NCBI GenBank assembly: GCA_964030475.1 | Contig: CAXIPT010000006.1 | Location: forward strand, 4,192,619 to 4,256,618 | Length of the DNA stretch: 64,000 nt | Source: Tethya wilhelma | Lineage: Eukaryota; Porifera; Demospongiae; Tethyida; Tethyidae | Reading direction: 5' to 3' | Part shown: positions 1 through 15,532 of the stretch, piece after piece | Position numbering within the stretch: the first letter of the stretch is position 1 | Layout: every line of letters begins with the position of its first letter | Translations under genes and position numbers: made by a program | Notes under the pieces: generated by a model | Told to the model about the DNA's origin: nothing | The model's input: only the letters and a program-made list of their open reading frames with translations | Databases searched by the model: none

Positions 1-12
1 TTACGGTAGTCG

Positions 13-13
<1 letters not shown>

Positions 14-66
<53 letters not shown>
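14..66. repeat. GT dinucleotide microsatellite
   Basis: Near-perfect (GT)n run. No coding signal is visible between it and the duplicated block starting near 600; the AT-rich stretch 67-600 holds nothing I recognise. Confidence 0.9.
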
Positions 67-68
<2 letters not shown>

Positions 69-1426
69 GTAAAGCTATAGCTTTGAACTGTATATATACA
101 AGTTCAATCACGTATGTACAATTAAGATGCAGCTTTGCATGCATGCACTTTCACAATCCTACACAGTAAAAGGAAGAGGCAAAGGAGCAGTTTCTTGGAA
201 CGTTTCTCATGACACTTTCAGCTCTGAGCAAAGTGAAAAATGTTTACGATAGTTTCAGAGGATAGAGAAGAAGCTTGAGCAATTGACTTGCAATGGATAA
301 AACTGAACAATAATTATTGCTTGTGTGGAACAATTTATAAGCTTACAACTTATAAGCCTAAGTCACTGTGTCAGTTACAAAATTACTTTGCAAGTAATTG
401 TAGGATGTTACAACTTGTCAAGTTGCTTACAATGTTATAAACAATTAATTTTACCTCCATGTCATCATGACATGTCACAACTGCATATGCATAATATTAT
501 ACAGTCACAACGTGTTCATGATGATATGCACATGTGCAATTCAAAATGACTAGTTTTAGATTTTCGTAAGTGAGTTTCTGGTTGGGTATTAGTCATTATT
601 AAATTATATTCTTGTTCACCAACCCAGTATGCAGATTGAAAATATCAAACTTTAATTCTGAATAATAATGACTAGTTTTAGATGTACAGTCATGACAACA
701 TAATTATATAGCTACAGTTTGAAGCTACTTATATTGCTTAATTGGATCATGACAGCCAGTCTAAAAGGGTCACATTTACTTCCTCCACATATATATATAT
801 ATATATAGCTATTGTCATCCATATAATATTAATTGGTGAACACACAACTCACAATCCACACGTGGTGATGTTGTCTTGAATGGTTGAAAGTGATAACTGG
901 AGTATTTCCTTCAGCTCTGAGCACAAAAATACAACAGTGTATGCAAATAGTACGATATTCAATGTTATATAAATAATCACACTAGCTAGCTGATCAACAC
1001 ACAAAATCTATGTATGCATGCATGCATGCATGTTATCCTGCATAATGATCTTCTACAAATGAGCTGATATTGATTCCTTGTTCAAATTCCTTGAGGAAAC
1101 TACATTTTCCCTCAAATCAATTACTCTACAAATAGTTTACTGTAAACATTTTCAACTTCTGATCACAGCAGATACACACACACACACACACACACACATA
1201 TGCACACACAACTTAATTGATGTTATTTTCCTATAGTACTATTTCAATTGCACGTATAGGACAGTCATCTGTAGTGAAAATAGTCAATCACACCTGATAA
1301 TACAGTTTGTCCATCCAATTCCTCAATCATATTCAATAACATTATAGTCACACACACATGTACACACACACACAAACACACATGCACATGCATGCACACA
1401 CCTCTAGTCAGTGGGTGAATGCACAC

Positions 1427-1435
1427 TATATAAAG
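1427..1435 (+). promoter_or_regulatory. TATA box of secreted-peptide gene 1
   Basis: TATATAAAG lies 127 nt upstream of the ATG at 1562. The same box with the same flanks (gtgggtgaatgcacac before, acctca after) is in copy 2 at 5252-5260, which supports function. Transcription would start near 1455-1465. Confidence 0.65.
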
Positions 1436-1561
1436 ACCTCAACGTTGACACTCAGAAGCACCACAGCCGCTATAGCTCAACGACATTATATGACACTGCA
1501 GCAAACAAACCAACCATCAAAAGAGATCGACTATATATAACATCAATAATAGTGAACAATT

Positions 1562-3127
1562 ATGGATTCAAAGATCATCGCTATTGTCTGTGTTCTGGCT
1601 GTCTGTGGATTGTCACAAGCCAAGCCAAGGCCACACATGCATTCATTCAGTGATCACTTTTTACACACATGGTATTAAATATAGCAAGAAGATGTAAAAC
1701 AACAATTAAGTTTATTACCAGATTTTTACAAGTTATACCAGCAACTACCAGCTAGGGTAAGATGCATGTCACAAAGTTTTGGTCCATAATATTAACATCT
1801 ACATGAGATAGCTAGTCATGCATTGCATGCATACGCATGGCTACTAAAATTTTATTGTGCCATATATATAGCTCCATGGAAATATCATGACAGTCAAACA
1901 ATTAATTTAATTGACAGTTTGCTCCGCTGAGTGTGCACAATGTACATTCCTATGGTGGCCAAAATATTGGTGGACTTATAGATTTCATGATTTGGACTTT
2001 GACCATCAAACCGTCAAAATCCTCTTCAATATTTTTGGCCATAATTTTTTTATGGTAATAAAATATTATATGCAGGCTAAAGAACAATTTCACATTCGTG
2101 TTCATTTTAAAGATCAAGAACAAGATAAGGTCTTTTAATGCTATAAAGTATTATTATGCACACTGTATATAATAATAAACATCAATTAAAAGGATTTCAC
2201 TGTGCATGTATATATATACACATATATATATATATGCAGGCTCAGGCTAAACAACAAGACAGGGATGATGTAAGTGAGATACACATGATTTATATATATC
2301 ACCTCGATCATCCTTATACATGCATGCATGCACACAAAAATGCAATATTTATGATCATACTCTTAAGATCAGTACTTCATTATGTACACACTCAGGCCAA
2401 AGTACAATACCTACCTACTCTTTTCGGTGCTTTTGGTAAACAAGCCAAGAAACAAGAGAATGCTCAGGAACAACTCAATGCCAATGATATTGCGACTGGT
2501 ATTGACCTCGGAAATAAAATAGGACAGTATTTTGGTTGGTGGCAAGCTCAGGCTAAACAGCAAGACAAGGAGAATGTAAGTAATACACATTATGCATTAC
2601 ATGTACAATTGTCCAGCCTTATACATACAAAATGCAATATGATCATACTCTTAAAATCATGCAGTACTTCTGTGACCATATACACATACATACACAGGCC
2701 AAAGAACAAATTTTTGGAACCCTAGCTGCTATTCTCGGTGCAGCAAATGCTCTTGGTGCTTTTGGTGAACAAGCCAAGAAACAAGACAATGTTCAGGAAC
2801 AAATCGATGCCAATGATATTGCGACTGGTATTGACCTCGGAAATAAAATAGGACAGTATTTTGGTTGGTGGCAAGCTCAGGCTAAACAGCAAGACAATGG
2901 TGAAGAGACAGAGCTAAACAACCTCAACACCATGCTCAACGAAGAGCAGCAGGATGTAAGATCAATTATAAATGCACAAGCATGCAAGCATAATCATGCA
3001 CAATTCATCCTTTTTCTTGTATAATAATAACTATAATTGTACACACAATGCATCTTCCACACAGGTACCATTGCCAGATCTATGTGATGTTAACCCAGCT
3101 TTGTGCTGTGTTTTGTTTGGCTGCTAA
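1562..3127 (+). CDS. small secreted peptide-family gene 1, 7 exons, exon 1 donor apparently lost
   Basis: Not a family I recognise. Exons inferred from GT-AG ends and comparison with gene 2: 1562-about 1633 (signal peptide, MDSKIIAIVCVLAVCGLSQA then KPRP), 1685-1756, 2076-2129, 2240-2269, 2396-2575, 2698-2955, 3065-3127. All internal exons are phase 0 and several begin Ala-Lys-Glu/Val-Gln. The two large exons carry the same module, FG-x-QAKKQ then ANDIATGIDLGNKIGQYFGWW, an internal exon duplication. The last exon adds a Cys-rich tail (LCDVNPALCCVLFGC). Relative to gene 2 a deletion after KPRP removes the exon 1 donor, and reading on hits a stop at 1676. The gene may be inactive or may use an unseen donor. 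The start is the only ATG with a signal peptide. Confidence 0.6.
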
Positions 3128-3201
3128 TCACATTGGAGTATTTATTAGCTGGACATTGTGACTCAATTAAGCAACTAATTAGTAGTAGGATTGGAGATTA
3201 G

Positions 3202-3557
3202 TTATACAATAAGATTAGATATTATACATGACTGCATAACTTTGAACCAATAGCTAATAGTTGTTGTATAGTTAGAGAGAGGATTTAGTTTAGTACATGT
3301 ATACTGCAGTATATACATTTTGATGCAATTTGATTGTTTTTTAGTTTTGCTAACCCTTTTATTATCTTCAACAAGACTTGCTTTCACAACTTCCATGGAT
3401 AGCACGCTATAGCTAACACCAAGCACCTGCATGCATGAATAGAAAGATCAACATGATGCAGAATAAAGTTTAATGCTAGCAGGCTTGAGGGTGCATGCAC
3501 CTATATACCTATATCTTTGGCAACACTGTGTGAGAAGCAGCTACCCTGACAGAACCA
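3202..3557 (-). pseudogene. duplicated remnant of the last two SHLD2 exons
   Basis: 3426 down to 3202 matches the last SHLD2 exon (6793-6707): the acceptor is kept and the reading VVKASLVEDNKR parallels VVKASLTQDNKR. 3557-3516 matches the penultimate exon (7550-7478), but its donor now reads aag-atatag in place of aag-gtatag, so it can no longer splice there. The intron between them is only about 90 nt, against 684 nt in the intact gene. No other SHLD2 exon is present, so this is a by-product of the segmental duplication. Confidence 0.7.
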
Positions 3558-4075
3558 GATGTAATGAGCAGCATGCCTGCAGTGTACATAATATTTTGGC
3601 CTTCATTTTATTGTGGGGCTGGCCTTCTAGACTATAGGGACTGACGGCTTCCTTCTGAAGTGCACTTTAAAACTTCCTTAACAGTATCTTGTCATTTATG
3701 TCTCGAAATCTCCTCTAAGACTTCTTTGTTTCATTCCATGTCAGCAAAACATTGCCTGAGAGTTAGGCAAATCGTAAATTTGCATGATGTGTGATTGCAT
3801 GTGAAGAATACAGGCTATAGGATGCTGTGAAATTAATCTCCTCAGGTAGAGTTGAGTGCATGACTCCTAGGCAGAGCTCGAAAGAGAAAATGGGAAAGAA
3901 ACAAAATATACATGTCGCACTGCATGGAGGGACTCAAACCGCTTAATATACCCATTGGGGGGGGGGGGGCAGCCAGAGTCATTGTTGAATGAGCCAGCTG
4001 CTTATGATATGTTATAGACCATTAATTTTATCCCGATATGCAAACATCTTCATGATATAATTATTATATCATTAA

Positions 4076-4524
4076 CTAGGGCTTGGTAGATTATGCTCAC
4101 AAACTTACCTATTGTTCTATTCTTTATATGCCCCAAAATCTTGCCCATTATGCTTTTGAAGTTGCCTATTATGCTCACATTATACCCATGTCATGTACGT
4201 ATTGTTTTACATAAATTTCATTACAAAACAATTCCAATACAAAAAAACATATATATATATACAATAAAAGAGTTACTTTGTACGATAGTTATATTGTAGC
4301 ATCACGGCGGAAACTTGTGTGTAATCTTCTAAAGCAGTTTGTTGTTGCGAACCAAACGAATTTGTAGGCAGAGAGAAGACGCGCTCGGCAGAACATTGAC
4401 AATCAGCCTATTGTGTTCATTAAGGCCTGAAATTTTGCCTATTATGCCAGCATAATGCTCAACAAAATAAGCAGCCTATAATGCTCAAAATTATGCCGGC
4501 ATAATCTATATACCAAGGCCTAAT
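4076..4524. mobile_element. MITE-like element between the duplicated blocks
   Basis: The left end (actagggcttggtagattatg) and right end (cataatctatataccaaggc) are inverted repeats. The inside contains many copies of 'cctattatgc' and its reverse complement. No coding frame. The block falls between the two duplicated segments and is absent from both. Confidence 0.55.
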
Positions 4525-5024
4525 CATAACTGCACCTGAATACAGTTATATGTATTTGATGATACAATATGTGTGCAAAATGACTATATAGTTTCACACA
4601 TTGTCAATAATATTACTTTGAAGCTACTTATATATTGCTTGGATCATGACTGCCAGTCTAAAAGGGTCACATTTACTTCCTCCACATAGCTATTATCATC
4701 TTTGGTGAACACACAACTCACAAACCACCTGGTGATGTTGTCTTGAATGGTTGAAAGTGATGATTGGAGTATTTCCTTCAGCTCTGAGCACTAAAATACA
4801 ATAGTGTATGGACATTGAATGATACTATGTTATTTATAAATAATCACACTATACAGCTGCTCAATACACACAATGCATGCATGCATGCATGTTATCCTGC
4901 ATAATGATCTTCTACAAAATGAGCTGATATTGATTCCTTGTTCAAATTCCTTGAGGAAACTTAATTTTCTCTCAAATGGATTACTCTACAAATAGTTTAC
5001 TGTAAACTTTTGATCACAGCAGAT

Positions 5025-5025
5025 A

Positions 5026-5081
<56 letters not shown>
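5025..5081. repeat. CA microsatellite upstream of peptide gene 2
   Basis: (CA)n run at the same relative place as the shorter (CA)n at 1173-1198 in copy 1. Confidence 0.9.
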
Positions 5082-5084
<3 letters not shown>

Positions 5085-5251
5085 TTGACGTTATAGTACT
5101 ATTTCGATTGTATAGGACAGTCATCTGTGTAGTGAAAATATAGTCAATCACACCTGATAATACAGTTTCTCTGTCCAATTCCTCACATTCAATAACATGA
5201 CACACATGTATGCACACACAAATGCACACACCTCAGTGGGTGAATGCACAC

Positions 5252-5260
5252 TATATAAAG
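5252..5260 (+). promoter_or_regulatory. TATA box of secreted-peptide gene 2
   Basis: TATATAAAG, 126 nt before the ATG at 5378, conserved with 1427-1435. Confidence 0.65.
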
Positions 5261-5377
5261 ACCTCATCATTGACACTCAATCAGCAGCACCACAGCTATA
5301 GCTAAACGACATCATATATACGGCACTGCAGCAAGCAAACCAACTATCGAGATCGAGAGAGACTGACATCAATTAGA

Positions 5378-6504
5378 ATGGATTCAAAGATCATTGCTAT
5401 TGTCTGTATTCTGACCATCTGTGGATTGTCACAAGCCAAGCCAAGGCCATCGGTTTCACAGCAAGTAAGAAACCATGAAAGTTTGTCTACATCAAACTTT
5501 CTCTTGATAATCACATTATCACACACATTCAGTGCATGCATGATCTTTTTACGTGCATGGTTTGTTATATATAGCAAGAAGACCCACTTGAAGATTATAT
5601 TTATGAGCTCCTAAAAGATCTAGATCTACCAGCTAGGGTAAGATGTCACAAGGTTTTGGGGACAACTAGTCATGCACGGCATGCATGTATGCATGCATAT
5701 AGTATAAATAAATGTTATTGTACCATAATAATACCAGCCAGAAATATTTTGACAGTCAAATAATAAATTTGCATGATGGTTTGCTCTGCTCAATTTAGAT
5801 TTTGACCAGCAAACTGTCAAAATCCTTGTCAATCATGCATGCAGTATTTCCATCTATACAGTGTTATAATAATTAAAATATTATGCAGCAGGCCAAAGAA
5901 CAATTTCACATTTCATTTCATCCTTTGAAAGATCAAGAACAAGATAAGGTTGCTTAATGCTACAAGATATAATAGTCATAAACATCAAGGATTTCACTGT
6001 GCATGCACATATTCAGGCTCAGGCTCAAGAACAAGACAAGGAGGATGTAAGTGAGATACACATTATTTGCATCACAGGTTACACGCTTACATGGACACAA
6101 AAATGTAATAACTATAACCGATCATAACTCTTAAAATCATGCGGTACTTCACTATATATATACATACATACACAGGCCAAAGAAGAATTGTTTGGAGCTC
6201 TACTTAATCAACTTCTCGCCAAGAAACAAGAGACAGAGCTAAACAACCTTGAGACCAAGCTCAACAAAGCAGCTACAAAGCAGGCTATGGCTACCATAGA
6301 GGATGTAAGCACAATGATGCATAATATTTACATCTGCACAAAACCATCCTTTTATACACTGCTCATGTACATGTATCATGATAGTTTACATGTATACATG
6401 CAATGTGTTTGTTCTTTCAATAGTGGTATTGTTCTCTCTGTCAACTGGGTGGCGATTATTCTGATCTTTGCACCGAGGCTTGTAAAATAATCAGTGGCCG
6501 CTAA
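5378..6504 (+). CDS. small secreted peptide-family gene 2, 6 exons, 148 aa
   Basis: Exons 5378-5464, 5575-5637, 5892-5948, 6017-6046, 6176-6304 and 6424-6504 all join in phase 0 and give 148 residues. Residues 1-20 are a signal peptide (MDSKIIAIVCILTICGLSQA). A basic-proline stretch KPRP, an acidic segment (QEDPLEDYIYELLKDLDLPA), Gln/Lys/Glu-rich short exons (AKEQF..., AQAQEQDKED), a likely helical exon (EELFGALLNQLLAKKQETEL) and a four-Cys C-terminus (CSLCQLGGDYSDLCTEAC) follow. Exon 3 has tandem AG acceptors at 5888 and 5891, which could add one Gln. The product is probably secreted; dibasic sites would allow processing, but that is inference. No function is assigned. The 3' end converges on SHLD2. 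Confidence 0.75.
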
Positions 6505-6706
6505 TCACAATGCAGTAGTCAGTTGGACATTGTGACTCAATTAAGTAGTTAATAGAACTGCATCGGCATCAGTTATAATACGATTAAAAATTAGTCATGT
6601 ATACTATTGAGTTAGAGAGACAATATAGTTAGTATTGTGATCATCTTGACACTATTTTAGTTGTGCTGATTAATACTATAATTTGAGCAGATCAAATTCA
6701 TTAAAT

Positions 6707-11482
<4,776 letters not shown>

Positions 11483-11542
11483 AGCTACGCTTACGTAATA
11501 AATTTACGACGAAAGAGAAACCAGAAGAAAGAAGAGTTAGCC
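11483..11542. promoter_or_regulatory. 60-bp bidirectional promoter, SHLD2 / UQCR11
   Basis: Only 60 bp separate the SHLD2 ATG (11482, minus) from the UQCR11 ATG (11543, plus), with no TATA box in either direction. It contains gcttacgtaataaatttacg. The first SHLD2 codons overlap a CACGTG-like E-box (tcacgtgac, 11472-11480). The two genes must share control sequence or have it inside transcribed DNA. Confidence 0.6.
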
Positions 11543-11856
11543 ATGCCTGTAGGAGACTTGCTACCTAGACTTCGTCCTAAACAAACATACTTTGGTATCA
11601 CGGCTGAAAGATATGCTGCGTGGTAAGCGATTTTCTAATTAATGCCCACTCTTGTCAGTAGACTTCACAGTAAACATGATATTTAAAAACAACAAACACT
11701 TTTCTTTTTGCCATTCATTGTATCTCTCTAAACAGGTCAAGGACAGCTGGGGTGTGGCTAGGTGGTGTAGCAATTGTGGTGCTCTATCTGACAGACTGGC
11801 AGGTTGTCATGGGAAAGATTCCTTATGTCAGAGGACGATTTGAGAAGAAGGACTAG
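11543..11856 (+). CDS. UQCR11: UQCR11 / QCR10-like, cytochrome bc1 complex subunit 10, 66 aa
   Basis: Two exons, 11543-11622 and 11736-11856, join within the Trp codon of AAW-S (phase 2) to give a 66-residue protein beginning MPVGDLLPRLRPKQTYFG. Residues about 32-50 are a membrane helix (GVWLGGVAIVVLYLTDWQVV), followed by the family tail IPYVRGRFEKKD, which parallels the TDW...VPYINGKFKK pattern of vertebrate UQCR11. Length fits the family (about 56-70 aa). It is an accessory single-span subunit of mitochondrial complex III in the inner membrane. The start is the first ATG downstream of the shared promoter. Confidence 0.9.
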
Positions 11857-11949
11857 CCAGTAACGTTCGACTGTGTTAGAACATCACCATATTTATGTAC
11901 GTACGTGTAGCTGTCAAATTTATATATACACCAGTCTCTTACGTGTGTG

Positions 11950-11955
11950 TTTATT
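11950..11955 (-). terminator. polyadenylation signal for the TPR-AKR-DUF885 gene
   Basis: AATAAA on the minus strand, 163 nt beyond the stop at 12118. It lies upstream of the opposing UQCR11 signal, so the two transcripts should overlap at their 3' ends. Confidence 0.45.
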
Positions 11956-12011
11956 GCATGCTTTGAATAAGAAATTATCACTGTAATGATACTGCTGCAG
12001 CCAGCTGGATT

Positions 12012-12017
12012 AATAAA
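12012..12017 (+). terminator. polyadenylation signal for UQCR11
   Basis: AATAAA 156 nt after the UQCR11 stop. A second AATAAA occurs at the 12057-12062 line boundary. Confidence 0.5.
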
Positions 12018-12117
12018 GTACATGTCCTTCAATATTAGGAGTGCAAGTTAATTCCAAATAAAGCACACCACACATACCCTTATACAGACTATCTTACATA
12101 CAATGCACAAAAAGCTT

Positions 12118-15100
12118 TCACAATACAGTCTTGAGTAGTTCGAACGGTATACAGCCCTTTGACAGGACAGTGTCGTGGAAGTCTTTGAGCAAAAACTGCC
12201 TCCCTTCCTCCACACATCTCTTCCTCATCTCCTCTCTCAATTCCATCAACATAACGAACCCAGCCACATAACACGGAGCATATCCAGGCCTGGATGCATA
12301 TATGAATACCTCTCCTTTGCTTGCCGTCTCACTAAACTGGACCTCTTGGTGGAGAAACTCTCGACACTCTTCAAAGGAAAGCTCTCCCGTGTTCAGCTTC
12401 ACGTCCAAGATGATCCTAGCAGCTCTCCACAGCCGTAGTCGCAGCTGAGTCAGTCTTGTCGATCGGACATACTCAGAGGCAGGGACTGTTCTCTCTTCAT
12501 CAGATCCCTCGGGGAAATACGTCTGATCTTTGACAAAGAAGCCAGTCTCGTAGGCTAGCTCTTCTGTGTACAGTCCCCATCCTTCGTAGAAGAGAACAGA
12601 CTCGTAAAACTTGCGCAGGATTCGGTCGTGTTGCTGAGCCAGCAAGGCCTGTACGTGATGTCCCGGATAGGTTTCGTGAGGGGCAATGACTGTGATGGAG
12701 GTGTGGTCCAATCCTCGTAGGGTAGCCTCTTCCTTGTCTTTAGGGAGACACCGATCTTTGACGGAGTGGAGCATCAGGTGACCCACCTGTCGTGAAGGAG
12801 GGAAGGTGTCGTCAGTGCTAGCCATTCCTGCAAACGGGGAAGGATTGAGGAAATCGCCAAACGGGGAAAAGGGGATGAGAAATTTGGGAGTGGAAAAACC
12901 AATCACCTTTTCATTGGGTGGAACGTTAGACACCAAATCTTTTGCCATCATGTGTTCTCTAGCTCGGTCTATTTCTGCCATGAAAGAGCTGAGGAGGTCG
13001 GCAGATGTGGGGTGTACCATACTCACTTCCTGGGTGAGCTCTTTCCAGGTTTTTGTCAGGTCAATTTCTGCTGCAAGTTTTGTGAGTTCCTCCTTCACTT
13101 TTGCAAAGTGCTGCTCACCCAGCTTTAGCAGATCATCACTGCTGTCGATGCAGTGATTGTAGCGAATGAGTTTATCGTACACGTCTCTTCCAACTCCTAG
13201 AGAAGTCGATGAATTGGGCAAAACTTCGTCCCTCAGGTAAGATTCAAACTTTTCGAGACATTTGGAAGCTACCATTGAACTGTGGGAAATCTCAACAAGA
13301 ATGGGAGCATCATTGGTTGCCATGGACTCACACAAATGGGGTAGACTGTCGGAAAGAAACTCTCGAAATGAGCTACAAGTTTCAATGGCCGTTTCGACAA
13401 ACATGCGACTCGGCTCAGTCAAATTCTCGTGAGCGTGTAGCAATGAGCTTGGAAGAGCTTGCAGGCGAGAGAGAAGAGCGACAAGCCTTTCGTTCGGAGA
13501 CATATCAATCACACCAGGATGAGTGCGATCTTCTAGTTGGTTGGAGGGAGACACAGCTGTATCTGTAGGAGGAGTTTCAGTGCCCCACACCGGGAGAAGG
13601 TAGAGGATGGCATTGAGTGGGAGATAGAAACTAGGGTCCTTCTTGTGTGGCTGCATCTCCTCCCATTTCACTAGTTCCACTTTGAGCTGAGAGCATATGA
13701 TGTGAAGGTCGACCGACTGCTCAGCAGTGAGGGAAGATTCATCTATTCCTTTAGTTTCGCAAAGGAGAGATCTCGTTTTGGCACAGTGCTTCTTTATGGC
13801 ATCTCTCGACGTGATGTCAAGACTGTGGTCATAGTTGCAGGCTTCCATCGCAAGGAGAGGGTAGCGGGTGGAATCAAATCCAGGGGGAAGCTTTCCCGAA
13901 CAGAAATCGTCGCAAAAGGAGAGGTAGTCTTTTGACGGAGGAAAACGATAGCCTGTTTTGGTAGCCTCGACAGGATAGGCTTCAAAATGAAGGTGAAGAA
14001 ACCTAGGTGCATTCAAAACAAAACATTTCTGTCAATAATATACATAAACGGTTCTTTATACACACTTGCAGCTATCACTGAAAATATAATGAACTTTTCG
14101 AGGAGGCTACGATTGGATTACACAATTACCTGTGACAAAGTTCCTCCAGGTGGGGCCCCTGGTTGATTAGGTTTAGATTGTACTTCATTATTCTTCCGTG
14201 TGTTCCTTCCGTTTCCCTCTCCAGCCCAAACACAGCCCCTCTGGGACCTTTGACCCTGGCTAGCACTCTCTCAATAGCAGCTACATCATCTTTAGTGAGC
14301 TTCAAGGCTGTGGCAGCAATGGTGGACTGGATGTGCCTATTATATGTGCCACATAACATTAGTCAATTAATGATAGGGACATACCCATTTATTATACACT
14401 CTACAGCTGTTGCAACAATGGTGGACTGGATGTGCCTATGTGTGCCACATAATATAATATATAGGTCAATAATTTTATTAATGACAGGGACATACCCATT
14501 TATAATGCTGTTTACAGATGTTGCAGCAATATAATACTGACTATGCCACATAATTAACAGGGGCATACCTTCTAATGCAATGGCAGACTGAATGTGCCAC
14601 ATAATAACATAATATTATAGGTAAAATTAATTACAGGGACATACCCATTAATAGTGCACTAATTACCTATCATTATGAGAGCCAATAATGACACCGCCAA
14701 CTTGTTTTTGACCCAAAATGTACTGAATGGCAACCATGGCAATTGAAACACGACCGCTAGCGCTCACTCCTCCTTCATCCACCATCACAGCTGCAGTTTG
14801 AGTGCAGTCATGACGATCAGCTATCTCACGAAGGGTCTGGAGTAGCTCCTGGAACAGCTGCCATCCTCCAAACTCTTGGATTATGAGAAGATATTTCACC
14901 AGACTGCGATTGGAAAGATCCTAATAAACAAATGTGAAGTGCACAGTATACAGTATACAGTATGCAGTACGCAGTATGCAGTACGCAGTATCCAGTACGC
15001 AGTACGCAGTATCCAGTACACAGTATGCAGTACGCAGTATCCAGTACGCAGTACGCAGTATCCAGTACACAGTATGCAGTACGCAGTATCCAGTACGCAG

Positions 15101-15485
15101 TATCCAGTACGCAGTATGCAGTACGCAGTATCCAGTACGCAGTATGCAGTACGCAGTACGCAGTACGCAGTACACAGTACACAGTATACAGTACACAGTA
15201 CACAGTACACAGTATATAGTGCACAACGCACAGTCAGTATATAGCATACAACATACACAACATACAGAATGGGTAAGAGCTCTTACTTCCAGAGTTGGTT
15301 TGTCAGCTCCCAGCCAGTGGTCTGTGAGGAAGCCACCAGCTAAGACTCCATAGCAGAGCATCTTGATGTCATGCTGCTCACATAGTGACACTAATCCAGA
15401 GTGCAAAGGTCGCCGATCAAGCAGAGAGTACTGTACCTACATGAAACAATGAAATTTAACATTCAATAACGAACAATAATCTTTA

Positions 15486-15532
<47 letters not shown>

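Larger units (their letters stand above)
600..3600. repeat. segmental duplication, copy 1
   Basis: This block matches about 4560-7530. Shared landmarks in the same order are an upstream block with 'aaagggtcacatttacttcc' (about 765 and 4660), a CA repeat, a TATA box, a signal-peptide exon, short phase-0 exons with similar sequence, a Cys-containing last exon, and minus-strand sequence matching the last two SHLD2 exons. The copies differ by indels, microsatellite length and transposon insertions, so the event is not very recent. Confidence 0.85.

Noticed and set aside
14003..14130. Separate genes for AKR (stop at 14126) and DUF885 (start near 14016)
   Set aside because: The apparent start codon is TTG, and a phase-correct intron removes the stop; one fused gene is simpler, though not proven.
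14826..15406. Overlapping open frames rich in Tyr/Cys/Val over the CAGTAYN array
   Set aside because: Frames arise from the heptamer repeat in an intron, open on both strands.
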